Made by a program: the position numbers and the translations under genes
NCBI RefSeq assembly: GCF_003063625.1
Contig: NZ_CP026604.1
Span: 248,001-312,000 of the forward strand
Origin: Saccharobesus litoralis
GTDB lineage: Bacteria > Pseudomonadota > Gammaproteobacteria > Enterobacterales > Alteromonadaceae
Direction: 5' to 3'
DNA: 64,000 nucleotides
The notes under the pieces: generated by a model
Seen by the model: the letters and a program-made list of their open reading frames with translations, nothing else
Databases searched by the model: none
Told to the model about the DNA's origin: nothing
Shown here: piece after piece, positions 40,654-49,521 of the stretch
How positions within the stretch are numbered: the stretch's first letter is position 1
How the letters are laid out: the number at the start of each line of letters is the position of its first letter

Positions 40654-40678
40654 TGTAATTACTTAAGGAGGGTGGAAT

Positions 40679-40933
40679 ATGCGCACTCAGGTACGAAGAA
40701 TCGGTAATAGTCTCGGTAATATAATTCCTGCTGCTTACATCAAACAACTCGGCTTAGTTGAAGGGGCTGACATTGAAGTTAAAGCAGATGGAAAAAAAAT
40801 TATTATTGAACCAATCAAACGTCAGAAAAAGCGTTTTCCGTTTAGTGAAAGAGAGCTATTAAATGGTTTAGATGCTCATACCGCTCATGCTGATGAGCTG
40901 GCGTTCGTATCGGACAAAGAGTTGGGTGAGTAA
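40679..40933 (+). CDS. MazE-like antitoxin (AbrB/SpoVT fold), 84 aa
   Basis: The N-terminal ~48 residues (MRTQVRRIGNSLGNIIPAAY, LGLVEGADIEVKADGKKIII) are the swapped-hairpin AbrB/MazE DNA-binding domain. The C-terminal ~35 residues, acidic and flexible (LLNGLDAHTAHADELAF), would neutralise the toxin. It sits behind a strong promoter with paired operator-like sites and a perfect AAGGAGG. The stop overlaps the toxin start by one base (TAATG). Confidence 0.9.
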   Translation: MRTQVRRIGNSLGNIIPAAYIKQLGLVEGADIEVKADGKKIIIEPIKRQKKRFPFSERELLNGLDAHTAHADELAFVSDKELGE

Positions 40934-41286
40934 TGGCTCAATATGTACCTAAACGCAATGAAATTATTTGGTTAGATTTTGAGCCAGTGAAAGGTAAAGA
41001 GATCGGGAAGTATCGCCCTGCATTAGTCCTTTCTAGTAAAGAATACAATCAGCAAACAGGGTTGTTAATTTGCTGCCCAATTAGTACCAGTATTCGAAGT
41101 CAAGCTACCGAAGTGCCAGTAAATAACCTCGATAAACCCAGTGTTGTTGCTTCCAGTTTGATTCAAACTCTTTCGTGGAAAGACCGCAGTGCCAAGAAAA
41201 TTACCACAGCTGACAATGGTGTAATGGAAGATGTTTTGCTAAGGCTTATACCGTTGATTGGGGCTGAATCGTTATTTGAAGAATAA
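40933..41286 (+). CDS. MazF/PemK-like endoribonuclease toxin, 117 aa
   Basis: It is a PemK/MazF-fold toxin: RNEIIWLDFEPVKGKEIGKYRPALVLS is the N-terminal signature (with the conserved Arg-Pro-Ala), followed by CPISTSIRSQATEV and LIQTLSWKDRSAKKI, the usual catalytic Arg/Ser-Thr strands. Predicted activity is sequence-specific cleavage of mRNA. It is coupled to the antitoxin by a TAATG overlap. A repeat copy and a strong promoter upstream suggest an accessory island. Confidence 0.9.
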   Translation: MAQYVPKRNEIIWLDFEPVKGKEIGKYRPALVLSSKEYNQQTGLLICCPISTSIRSQATEVPVNNLDKPSVVASSLIQTLSWKDRSAKKITTADNGVMEDVLLRLIPLIGAESLFEE

Positions 41287-41450
41287 CGATAGGAAAACAC
41301 GGTTTTTAAGCATCAAATTATTAGCCCTGAATAGCTAATAATAAGTTCTAACTTGGATTTAAAACTGCTATCGGAAATCTACTCCGCCAATAATACTATG
41401 TTAAGATCAATGCCATATCTGACTAGTTAAACCATTACAAGGAACGGTAA

Positions 41451-44400
41451 ATGCTCCGTCTGTTTCTCACACTGTTAATTTGGCTATTATCTTCTTTACC
41501 CGCTTATGCTCAACAATTAGAAGTCATTGATATCAATCAGTCAGTTGATAAATTCGCTAATAGTCGACCTGAACATTTAGTTGTGTTTGATAACAAGCTG
41601 TTTTTTGTTGCGGATGATGGGACTCACGGTAAAGAAATATTTACTTATGATTTTGCCACGCATGACGTTTCATTAGTTGCCGATATCGATCCTGAATTGT
41701 ATCAAGATAGCCATGCTGAAAATTTTACCGAGTACAATGGTGATTTATATTTTACAGCTTGTGCTGGCGGTATAATCGGTTGTGAATTATATAAGTACGA
41801 TAAGCAAACGGCTGAAGTGAGTTTAGTTGTTGATGTAGACCCTGGTTTTTTCAGTAGTCACCCAAATTACCTTACCGTTTTAAATCAGACCTTATATTTC
41901 ACGGCCGAATACGGTGCGTATATTAATGAAAACGAATTGTATTCTTTTAATGCGTCAACTGGATTGACTCGCAGACTCACCAGTTTTGAGTACCAAGGCA
42001 TTAAACCCAACATACAGCATTTACAGTCTTACGATGGCAAACTCTATTTTCAATCTTCTCACGGTGACGTAGGTAAAGAATTATATCGCTACAACCCCAG
42101 TAACGAACAAATAGAATTAGTTAAAGATATTAACCTTAATGGTGATGCGGATGTCGCTTATTTAACCGTGTATGACGGAAAATTATATTTTAGTGCGACA
42201 GATGGTAGCAATGGCTATCAATTATATGAATACACGTCTAACACTAATAATGTCAGACAAGTTACCCAGCTTACAGGGACTGACGAAGACGATTTTAAAA
42301 CAAGCTTAGTCCACCAAGGCCAGCTTTACTTTGCAGCAAACTATCGACTTTATTCCTATGACGCAACGGCAGACCAGTATCAAGAAGTGGTTGATGCATT
42401 AGACTCAGAACGGTTTTCAGGACCTGAATACCTAATATCGGTTGGCAATAAAATATACATGGAGTCATCCGGTAGTATCTACTCTTTTGATTCAGTCTCT
42501 AAAACCGTTACCCATGAATTGACTCAAACGGGTAACAGTTCTTATATTTCACCTCGATATTTAGTGGAATACAATGGCAATTTATATTTTCAAGCTGATG
42601 ATGGGTTTAATGGCGACGAGCTATATAGCCTTGACCTTGCCAATAGTGAATTTAAGTTAGCAGCAGACTTAAACCCTGCAACCGATGACAGTAATCCAAG
42701 CTTGTTTGTAGAATACGAAGGAGATGTTTACTTTCGTGGCGATACAGGACAAGGCCGCGAATTATTAAAATATCAGGTCGCTACAGAAAGTATCGTTTCA
42801 GTTAATGATATTGCAGACGGCGTCGATATATCCAACCCTTCAAATTTATTGATCTACAAAAATAAACTCTACTTTACTGCCAGTAGTAATAGTGATGGGT
42901 TTAATTTATATCGTTACGACGCGAATACAAATGCAATTGAGGCGATCGCAGACATTGGGTTTTCCCCCATAAATTATAATAATCAAGACTATTTTGCTGT
43001 TTATGATGGTGATTTATATTTTACTACGTCATCTGACACAACAGGTTATGAACTGTATAAATACAGTGAAGATAATAACCTTGTGGAGTTGGTTAGTGAT
43101 ATAAAGCAAGGCAGTTCAAGCGGATTTCCAAAAAATTATATTGTCTATCAGAACAAACTCTATTTTTCTGCTGACGACGGGCAAACGGGAACTGAGTTAT
43201 ATGTATTTGATTCAACTACTGGCAATTCAGAATTAGTTTATGACCTAAATGATGGCGGACTGCTGGCGGATGATAGTAATCCAGCTAATTTTACCATCTA
43301 TAAAAACAAACTGTATTTTAGTGCCAAAATAGGCGGTTACTATAGTTCAAGAAAGCTGCATGTTTATGACGGTACAACTAATGTCATTGACGCGGTTATT
43401 AATCAAACTACTGACCTAGAAATAATAAACCCAACAGATTTGGTGGTTTATAACGATAAATTATACATGTCGACTAATACCCTGTCCTATTACGATGCCG
43501 AGACGGGTTCCGTTACCAATATAGCTGAAACGGATCGACCGACTGATCTGACGGTTTTTAAAGATAAACTTTATTTCAGTTCGGACTATCAATTTGATTA
43601 TGGCCAAGAGCTTTATGTTTATGACGTCAATAGTCAATTAGCGACTCTTGTTGAAGATATTTACCTAGGCATTGAAGATGCCGATCCAGAGTATTTATTT
43701 GCCACAAATAATAGACTATTTTTTTCGGCAACCAGTCAAGCACTGGGTGAAGAATTGTACATTCTTGGGTCCAATATACCGGCTTCAGGAACGGTTAACA
43801 TTAAAGTATCCAATGGTGTCAATTACACCTTAACGGCTATTGCCAATATAGAAGATAAAAACGGTTTAGGGGATTTCGACGTTCAATGGCAATTAGACGG
43901 GCAAAGTATCCCTGGGCAAACTTCGGCTAGCCTTTTAGTTGAAAATTCTTTTGCTACTGGTGTGTTATCTGCCGTAATAAGCTTTACCGATGGCGAAGGT
44001 AATCTTGAATCTGTCCATAGCGCGCCTTTTATCATTGGCGATTTTGATAACGATGGCTTAAATGACTTTGTTGATACTGATGACGATCAAGACGGTATAG
44101 AAGACTCGTTCGATACCGATCATGACAATGATAATGTATTAAACAACGAAGATGCGTTTCCTTTGGATGCCAGTGAAACATCAGACGCCGACGGTGATGG
44201 TATTGGCGATAATCAAGATACAAATACTTATTTGTCTGTTTTAAGTCAAACCGTTACAAACCAACAATTTACCATAGAGAGTACAGGTAGCTCGACTGAC
44301 GTACGTCCATTTTTAGAAAACTTACTTGAACAAGTTGGTGGCGATTTAACCCTAGTCGATGTTATTTCTGGTAATACGATGAATGCAGGGATCCATCAAA

Positions 44401-45905
44401 TTAAGTTTATTATCAGTAACCATTTGGATAATCAACAAACATTGGCCCTTAGCGCTAGAATTAATCCGCAAGTTTGGATCCCAGATAACAAATCAATATT
44501 AAGTGGTGAACCACTCGTTATTCCTATTGTGCTATTTGGCGATCCTGTTGAATACCCTGTGACATTGCAGTTTTCAATACCTGACGGGTTTGAAGCCGAA
44601 TCGGATTTAGTGCTTATTACAGAGGGGCAAACAGCAGGGCAATTGGTGTTAACCCCAAAAGATCTATCGGGTGAATTTAGCTTAGAATTGCTTTCCGCTG
44701 ACAATGCCGATCTCAACGAATTTATGACGACTCAGATCACAGTCATAGCCGATTTACCTCCTAGATTATCAGCTCAATTTATATCAGGTGGTCACCCTAT
44801 TACGGTTATCGGTTCTAATGTTGACGATATTCAACTTAATGTGTTTTTACAAAATGAAACGAATGAACACCAATTAGAAGTGTTTGTCGATGGACAATCA
44901 ATTGGTGTTTACGATGCAAATACATTAGCTCAGCAGATTACGTTAAATACATCGCAAGCCAGTGACGGTAAAAAACAAGTTATCGTAGAAGTCACCGAGC
45001 TTAATCAAAATAATAATTTAACAGCACAGATTGAACTGTCTTTTTATGTTAATTCTTCAATCAATTTAACAGAGCAATTAGATTCTGATAATGACGGGAT
45101 CTCGGACCATGAAGAAGGCACAAAAGACAGCGATTTAGATGGCATTCCAGACTATTTGGATAGTAGCAATAACTCAGCAGTTAAAATGCCTTTTGACAGT
45201 GGAGAATTAATAAGTTTATCTGGCAACTTAACGATAGGTGAAACTCGCTTAGCTATTGATAATGGCTTATCGAGTGGTGTTGCTATATCAATTGCTGAGT
45301 TTGAACAGTATACAGGAGAGCTAATTGCTAATGATGACGAAGTTGAGTTTATTTCTCCAATTATCGACTTTAAAGCCACAAATGTTAGCGGTTACGCCGA
45401 AGTAGTCGTTATGCTACCAAACTTTGCTAGTGATGAACTAACAAGGTATCGCAAACTTAATAGCGAAAACAAATGGCAAGATTTTATAATTGATAACAAC
45501 AATTACCTCAGTTCGGCATTTAGCCAGTCAGGTAGTTGCCCAACAAGTAATCAAGATTATCAAAAAGGCATAACCGCTGGCGCGGATTGTATCGCGATCC
45601 GTATCAGCGACGGCGGGCCAAATGATGCAGATGGTTCTGAAAATGGCGTAGTTGTCGACCCTGGTGTTTTTGTTAAATTACCCGAGCCAGTTACAACTCC
45701 GGTGCAACCACCCGTTACGACTCCTGACGTGACGGAGCCAGAACCCACTAAGCCTGATGAAGGTAGCCCCGACCAATCACAACAACCTACCAATGGCAGT
45801 AATACTGACAATGAGGGTTCATCAGGTGGCTCAATCGGGTATTTAGTTCTAGCTTGTTTATTGCTGCTATTCTTGCGAATGAGTGCAAAACGCCAACCAA
45901 GATAA
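41451..45905 (+). CDS. Giant secreted surface protein with ELYxYDG-type repeats and C-terminal GlyGly-CTERM-like anchor, 1484 aa
   Basis: A signal peptide (LRLFLTLLIWLLSSLPAYAQ) precedes about 15 repeats of ~45-55 residues with the pattern YDGKLYFSATDG..GYELYKYD, resembling ELWxxDGT-type propeller repeats. Two Ca2+-binding thrombospondin-3-like stretches follow (DFDNDGLNDFVDTDDDQDG at ~865, DSDNDGISDHEEGTKDSD at ~1205), then a choice-of-anchor-U-like domain (ISDGGPNDADGSENGVVVD). A Pro/Thr-rich linker leads to GSSGGSIGYLVLACLLLLFL and a basic tail, like rhombosortase (GlyGly-CTERM) signals. Start ATG 41451 has AAGGA. It is probably a large adhesin or binding protein. Function unknown. Confidence 0.85.
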   Translation: MLRLFLTLLIWLLSSLPAYAQQLEVIDINQSVDKFANSRPEHLVVFDNKLFFVADDGTHGKEIFTYDFATHDVSLVADIDPELYQDSHAENFTEYNGDLYFTACAGGIIGCELYKYDKQTAEVSLVVDVDPGFFSSHPNYLTVLNQTLYFTAEYGAYINENELYSFNASTGLTRRLTSFEYQGIKPNIQHLQSYDGKLYFQSSHGDVGKELYRYNPSNEQIELVKDINLNGDADVAYLTVYDGKLYFSATDGSNGYQLYEYTSNTNNVRQVTQLTGTDEDDFKTSLVHQGQLYFAANYRLYSYDATADQYQEVVDALDSERFSGPEYLISVGNKIYMESSGSIYSFDSVSKTVTHELTQTGNSSYISPRYLVEYNGNLYFQADDGFNGDELYSLDLANSEFKLAADLNPATDDSNPSLFVEYEGDVYFRGDTGQGRELLKYQVATESIVSVNDIADGVDISNPSNLLIYKNKLYFTASSNSDGFNLYRYDANTNAIEAIADIGFSPINYNNQDYFAVYDGDLYFTTSSDTTGYELYKYSEDNNLVELVSDIKQGSSSGFPKNYIVYQNKLYFSADDGQTGTELYVFDSTTGNSELVYDLNDGGLLADDSNPANFTIYKNKLYFSAKIGGYYSSRKLHVYDGTTNVIDAVINQTTDLEIINPTDLVVYNDKLYMSTNTLSYYDAETGSVTNIAETDRPTDLTVFKDKLYFSSDYQFDYGQELYVYDVNSQLATLVEDIYLGIEDADPEYLFATNNRLFFSATSQALGEELYILGSNIPASGTVNIKVSNGVNYTLTAIANIEDKNGLGDFDVQWQLDGQSIPGQTSASLLVENSFATGVLSAVISFTDGEGNLESVHSAPFIIGDFDNDGLNDFVDTDDDQDGIEDSFDTDHDNDNVLNNEDAFPLDASETSDADGDGIGDNQDTNTYLSVLSQTVTNQQFTIESTGSSTDVRPFLENLLEQVGGDLTLVDVISGNTMNAGIHQIKFIISNHLDNQQTLALSARINPQVWIPDNKSILSGEPLVIPIVLFGDPVEYPVTLQFSIPDGFEAESDLVLITEGQTAGQLVLTPKDLSGEFSLELLSADNADLNEFMTTQITVIADLPPRLSAQFISGGHPITVIGSNVDDIQLNVFLQNETNEHQLEVFVDGQSIGVYDANTLAQQITLNTSQASDGKKQVIVEVTELNQNNNLTAQIELSFYVNSSINLTEQLDSDNDGISDHEEGTKDSDLDGIPDYLDSSNNSAVKMPFDSGELISLSGNLTIGETRLAIDNGLSSGVAISIAEFEQYTGELIANDDEVEFISPIIDFKATNVSGYAEVVVMLPNFASDELTRYRKLNSENKWQDFIIDNNNYLSSAFSQSGSCPTSNQDYQKGITAGADCIAIRISDGGPNDADGSENGVVVDPGVFVKLPEPVTTPVQPPVTTPDVTEPEPTKPDEGSPDQSQQPTNGSNTDNEGSSGGSIGYLVLACLLLLFLRMSAKRQPR

Positions 45906-45970
45906 CAAACCGTATTTCGACAGGCAAAATATAGGCCTGTTGAATGCTTAATAAAAATAGCTTTTTGTTG

Positions 45971-46000
45971 GAAAGGCTTGGTTTATAAGCCTTTCTTTAT
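45971..46000 (+). terminator. Terminator after the giant surface protein
   Basis: GAAAGGCTT (45971-45979) pairs with AAGCCTTTC (45987-45995), followed by TTTATT. The rest of the 45906-46236 gap shows no gene. Confidence 0.7.
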
Positions 46001-46236
46001 TGCTATTTTGCCAACCTTACCTGTTTTATTTTCTGAACAGAACAGTTTGCAGGCTATACAAGCACAAGTACCATCAAAAGTGGATACTTTAAGGTTATTG
46101 ACCAAAAAGCCCTATGATTACTCTCTCTGCTGTCAAATCATTTAGCAGTTATTTTTATAGTGACGATAAAAAATTTTAGTTGTTATTGTGGCGGCGTTAA
46201 GCGTAAAACTGCGCCAAAATTCTTTGGGGTATCTTG

Positions 46237-46854
46237 ATGATTAGATTAGTGACTTTATCGGTCTTATTTTGTTGCGTTGTTAATGCTTTTGCTAATACCG
46301 TAAACAAAGCTGACGAGGAAGTGTTAAATTTGTATGCACAGCAAACAATTCAAGAACTGCAATCGGGTTTAATAGCACTTAAGCAAGCAAACCGACTAGA
46401 TAAACATCAAGTTCGTACTTTAGTTGAAAAAACGTTGTTAAAACCGTTTGATACGCATTACTTTACTTATAAAGTACTAGGTAAAAATTTAAAGCAATTA
46501 ACTTCATCCGAACGTAACGCATTTACCCATGCCCTAACCTATAATTTAATAAATAGTTATGCCTCGGTATTAACACGTTATAATGGCCAAGCTATTTATG
46601 TCAAAAAAGCTAAGTTTCAGCCATCTGGTACAATCGCGATTGTGCCAATTATATTGGGCACTGAAAATAAGTCGCAATTGCTGACCAAATGGCGTTTTGA
46701 CAGTAAAAACACTCAATGGAAAATGTTTGACATAGAAGTCGAAAACCTCAGTTTGGTTAATACCAAACAAAAAGAAATCGCAAGCCGAATAAAAGCAGTC
46801 GGCTTATTAAACACCTTAAAAGAGTTAGAAAAAGGGAATAAAAACAATGAATAA
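46237..46854 (+). CDS. MlaC/Ttg2D-like periplasmic lipid-binding protein, 205 aa
   Basis: The start is ATG 46237 after GGGG (a TTG one codon upstream is equivalent). A signal peptide (IRLVTLSVLFCCVVNAFA) precedes a helical/beta fold of the MlaC type: LVEKTLLKPFDTHYFTYKVLG, LTSSERNAFTHALTYNLINSYAS, then beta strands ending WRFDSKNTQWKMFDIEVENLSL. MlaC shuttles phospholipids between membranes. There are no mlaEFDB genes here, so it is an orphan copy. It overlaps the MscS-like gene by 8 bp, forming an operon with a channel and a Mg2+ transporter. Confidence 0.85.
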   Translation: MIRLVTLSVLFCCVVNAFANTVNKADEEVLNLYAQQTIQELQSGLIALKQANRLDKHQVRTLVEKTLLKPFDTHYFTYKVLGKNLKQLTSSERNAFTHALTYNLINSYASVLTRYNGQAIYVKKAKFQPSGTIAIVPIILGTENKSQLLTKWRFDSKNTQWKMFDIEVENLSLVNTKQKEIASRIKAVGLLNTLKELEKGNKNNE

Positions 46855-47698
46855 TTTCGCCCCACAGCAAATCTTGGTCACATTGCTGGTTGTGGTAGCG
46901 GCTTTTGGTATAAAAGTCGCGATGAATTATTGGGTTAAACGTAACAAATCACGTAGTGATGAATTTGAGAAAAGGCACTTACTCAATACCAGTAAAAATC
47001 TAGTAAATTTATTACTGGTTATTGCCCTATTCGTGATTTGGCATGAAGAGTTACAAAAGTTTGCACTATCTATCGCGGCTTTCATCGTTGCGATAGTGTT
47101 GGCAACTAAAGAAGTGATTCAGTGTATTGTTGGTTTTGGTTACATCTCCAGTACCACACCATTTCGTATTGGCGACTGGATCCAAACAGGTTCTTATACT
47201 GGCGAAGTGGTTGAAACAGACTGGGCTAAAGTCACTTTACTTGAAGTAGATACAGCTAGTTATAGCTATACCGGACGTAGCGTATTTTTACCAAATAGCC
47301 AAATGTTGACTCAACCCATTAAAAACCTCAATTTTATGCGACGTTACGTTAACCATTCGTTTAGTGTTGTGCGTGAGGACGCCGGAGTCAATCCATTTGT
47401 ATTTAAGGACGATATTATGGCCGAAGCTACGCGATTGTGTGCAGACTTTGCAACAGTAGCTGGCCGTTACAATACCTTAATTGAAAACAGGCTAGATGCA
47501 AAACTAGCTGGGCCAGAGCCAAGTGTTAACTTTACCTCGACAGATTTAGGTAAAACCCGCGCAACATTTAGCATTTTTTGCCCAACAGAATCAGCGATAG
47601 AAATAGAGCAGCAATTAATCGCTTTCTATTTGACCCTTTGGTACAAGGCGAAAAAAGCCGCTAAAGAATCAAAAGAGAACGATAAGGAAGAGTCATGA
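46847..47698 (+). CDS. Small mechanosensitive channel (MscS family), 283 aa
   Basis: An inner-membrane channel with TM segments ~8-25, ~53-70 and a pore-lining third helix (LSIAAFIVAIVLATKEVIQC) followed by the MscS beta domain (TTPFRIGDWIQTGSYTGEVV, LEVDTASYSYTGRSVFLPNS). Family members open under membrane tension. The C-terminus is basic and charged (KAKKAAKESKENDKEES). It overlaps the MlaC-like gene by 8 bp and the next gene by 4 bp, so the three are translationally coupled. Confidence 0.88.
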   Translation: MNNFAPQQILVTLLVVVAAFGIKVAMNYWVKRNKSRSDEFEKRHLLNTSKNLVNLLLVIALFVIWHEELQKFALSIAAFIVAIVLATKEVIQCIVGFGYISSTTPFRIGDWIQTGSYTGEVVETDWAKVTLLEVDTASYSYTGRSVFLPNSQMLTQPIKNLNFMRRYVNHSFSVVREDAGVNPFVFKDDIMAEATRLCADFATVAGRYNTLIENRLDAKLAGPEPSVNFTSTDLGKTRATFSIFCPTESAIEIEQQLIAFYLTLWYKAKKAAKESKENDKEES

Positions 47699-49035
47699 TC
47701 AGTATAGAGCAAAAAAAAGCGGCGTTTGACTGGTTAATCGATCAAGCCGCTAAGGGTACCAATGCCCTTCCTATTGAAGCCGCACAGTTTTCAGACTCTG
47801 ATTGGGCTTTGTTACTAGAAAGTGTCGCGAATGAACACAGGCTAGGTATTTGGCAATCCATTCCGCAAGCCTTGCAGTCTCAAGTACTGGCTGAAATGCG
47901 TGGCGATGCGCGTAACTTATTGGCGTCGCAGCTTAGTAGTTCTAGTTTAAACACGCTTGCAAGGGAAAGTAGCAGCGAAGATTTAATTGAAATTTTAGAC
48001 GTTTTACCTAATAAAACTGTTGCTAAAATTATCAAGAAACTACCGGCCGAATCACAAGTTCAGGCGGAAGAATCACTTGCGTATAAAGAATCTGAAATTG
48101 GTCGCTACGCCAGTAAAGATGTATACACGGCTATTAGTCATGCAAGCGTAGGTGCGGTATTAAGTGAATTAAAAGAAATAGATTTACCCGCTTACACTGA
48201 CAGTATCACCTTGGTTAACGAATCAGGTTTATATGTAGGTGAAGTAGACTTAAACGCGATATTTAGTGCTAAACCTGAACAGCTAATGGAAAATATCATT
48301 GCAGCTAACGTTCAAGTTATTAACGCCAAAGCCAGCTTAATTAATGCATCTGATCAAGTAAAATCAAGTGGCCGCAGTATGCTACCTATTGTTAATGATG
48401 ATAATAAGTTGATAGGTCGCTTTTCATTGAAAGATGCATTAGATGTATTTCAAGAACACTACGAAGCCCAGTTATCACATATGGGTAACGTTAGCGACGA
48501 AGATTTATTTGCACCTACGTTATTAAGTGCCCGAAGACGTGCAGTATGGTTGGGTATCAACCTAATAACAGCCTTTATGGCATCATTCGTCATCGGTGTT
48601 TTTGATCAAGTTGTGGCGCAGGTCGTGGCATTAGCCGTGTTAATGCCAATTGTTGCCAGCATGGGCGGTATAACAGGAAGCCAAACCTTAACCTTAACGA
48701 TACGTGGTTTAGCAACAAATCAGCTAAGCCAAAGTAACTTTAAAGTGCTAGGTAAAAAAGAAGTGCAAATTGCATTTTTAAATGGCCTGCTTTGGGCCAG
48801 TGTGGTTGCCATTATTACTGGGTATTGGTTTGATAGTTTAGGTCTGTCGTTAATTATTGCCTTTGCTTTGGTAATTAATATGGCTGTGGCGTCATTTTCT
48901 GGGGTTATTATTCCTATCATCATGGATAAAATGGGGATAGACCCGGCATTGGCTGGCTCTGTGGTATTAACCACGGTTACTGATGTAGTCGGCTTTTTTG
49001 TCTTTTTAGGATCCGCTGCAATAATTTTGGTGTAA
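47695..49035 (+). CDS. MgtE-like divalent cation transporter, 446 aa
   Basis: The N-domain has the superhelical repeats typical of MgtE (LLESVANEHRLGIWQSIPQA, LIEILDVLPNKTVAKIIKKL), CBS domains occupy ~150-255, and five TM helices follow (~278-446). The pore-region sequence is LMPIVASMGGITGSQTLTL, where classical MgtE has GGNAGxQ, so an Ile-Thr replaces Asn-Ala. It may be a Mg2+ or other divalent channel; the substitution leaves selectivity open. The start ATG 47695 overlaps the MscS-like stop (ATGA). Confidence 0.88.
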   Translation: MISIEQKKAAFDWLIDQAAKGTNALPIEAAQFSDSDWALLLESVANEHRLGIWQSIPQALQSQVLAEMRGDARNLLASQLSSSSLNTLARESSSEDLIEILDVLPNKTVAKIIKKLPAESQVQAEESLAYKESEIGRYASKDVYTAISHASVGAVLSELKEIDLPAYTDSITLVNESGLYVGEVDLNAIFSAKPEQLMENIIAANVQVINAKASLINASDQVKSSGRSMLPIVNDDNKLIGRFSLKDALDVFQEHYEAQLSHMGNVSDEDLFAPTLLSARRRAVWLGINLITAFMASFVIGVFDQVVAQVVALAVLMPIVASMGGITGSQTLTLTIRGLATNQLSQSNFKVLGKKEVQIAFLNGLLWASVVAIITGYWFDSLGLSLIIAFALVINMAVASFSGVIIPIIMDKMGIDPALAGSVVLTTVTDVVGFFVFLGSAAIILV

Positions 49036-49099
49036 ACCGGCTACATTAATAATAAAGCAGGAACAAAAAGCGTGTTTAAGCTAAACACGCTTGCTTGTG

Positions 49100-49443
49100 T
49101 GCCTCGTCAAAGGCTGCTGAAATTGGGCAGTATCCCGCCTAAAAACCAAGCCGGTAGCCGCTCTGCTGCTATTGTCGAAATAAATTTCGACCTACATGGA
49201 TGTAGGGAATGCCGTTAAGCGTCTGGAACAGCGCACGGCGACCTACATGGATGTAGGGAATGCCGTTAAGCGTCTGGAACAGCGCACGGCGACCTACATG
49301 GATGTAGGGAATGCCGTTAAGCGTCAGGAACAGCGCACGGCGACCTACATGGATGTAGGGAATGCCGTTAAGCGTCAGGAACAGCGCACGGCGACCTACA
49401 TGGATTTAGGGAATGCCGTGAAGTGTATGGTTTGGCGCATTAA
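49100..49443 (+). repeat. Interspersed repeat family 2, copy B, with five tandem 51-bp units
   Basis: A leader (AAAACCAAGCC, GCTCTGCTGCTATTGTCG, AATTTCGACC) is followed by units of exactly 51 bp starting at 49189, 49240, 49291, 49342 and 49393. Each begins with the palindrome CCTACATGGATGTAGG and continues GGAATGCCGTTAAGCG. Unit 5 is degenerate. Unit variants (CTGG or CAGG) alternate in pairs: units 1-2 CTGG, 3-4 CAGG, consistent with duplication. Because 51 is divisible by 3, one frame stays open through all units (49196-49471), repeating 17 residues. I treat this as a repeat, not a gene. The rest of 49036-49521 has no gene. Confidence 0.8.
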
Positions 49444-49521
49444 GCGAGCGCTGAATCTACAAAATAGCTAACCTTGTTTCAACTTTAACTTTAACTAATC
49501 TAAATTAAAAAACAATAGTGG

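Noticed and set aside
49189-49443. CRISPR-like array
   Set aside because: The units are contiguous 51-bp copies without unique spacers, and no cas gene is near.
49196-49471. 91-residue open frame made of 17-residue repeats
   Set aside because: It is explained by the 51-bp tandem repeat, which is a multiple of three. No signal for translation, and the same repeat exists elsewhere outside any frame.
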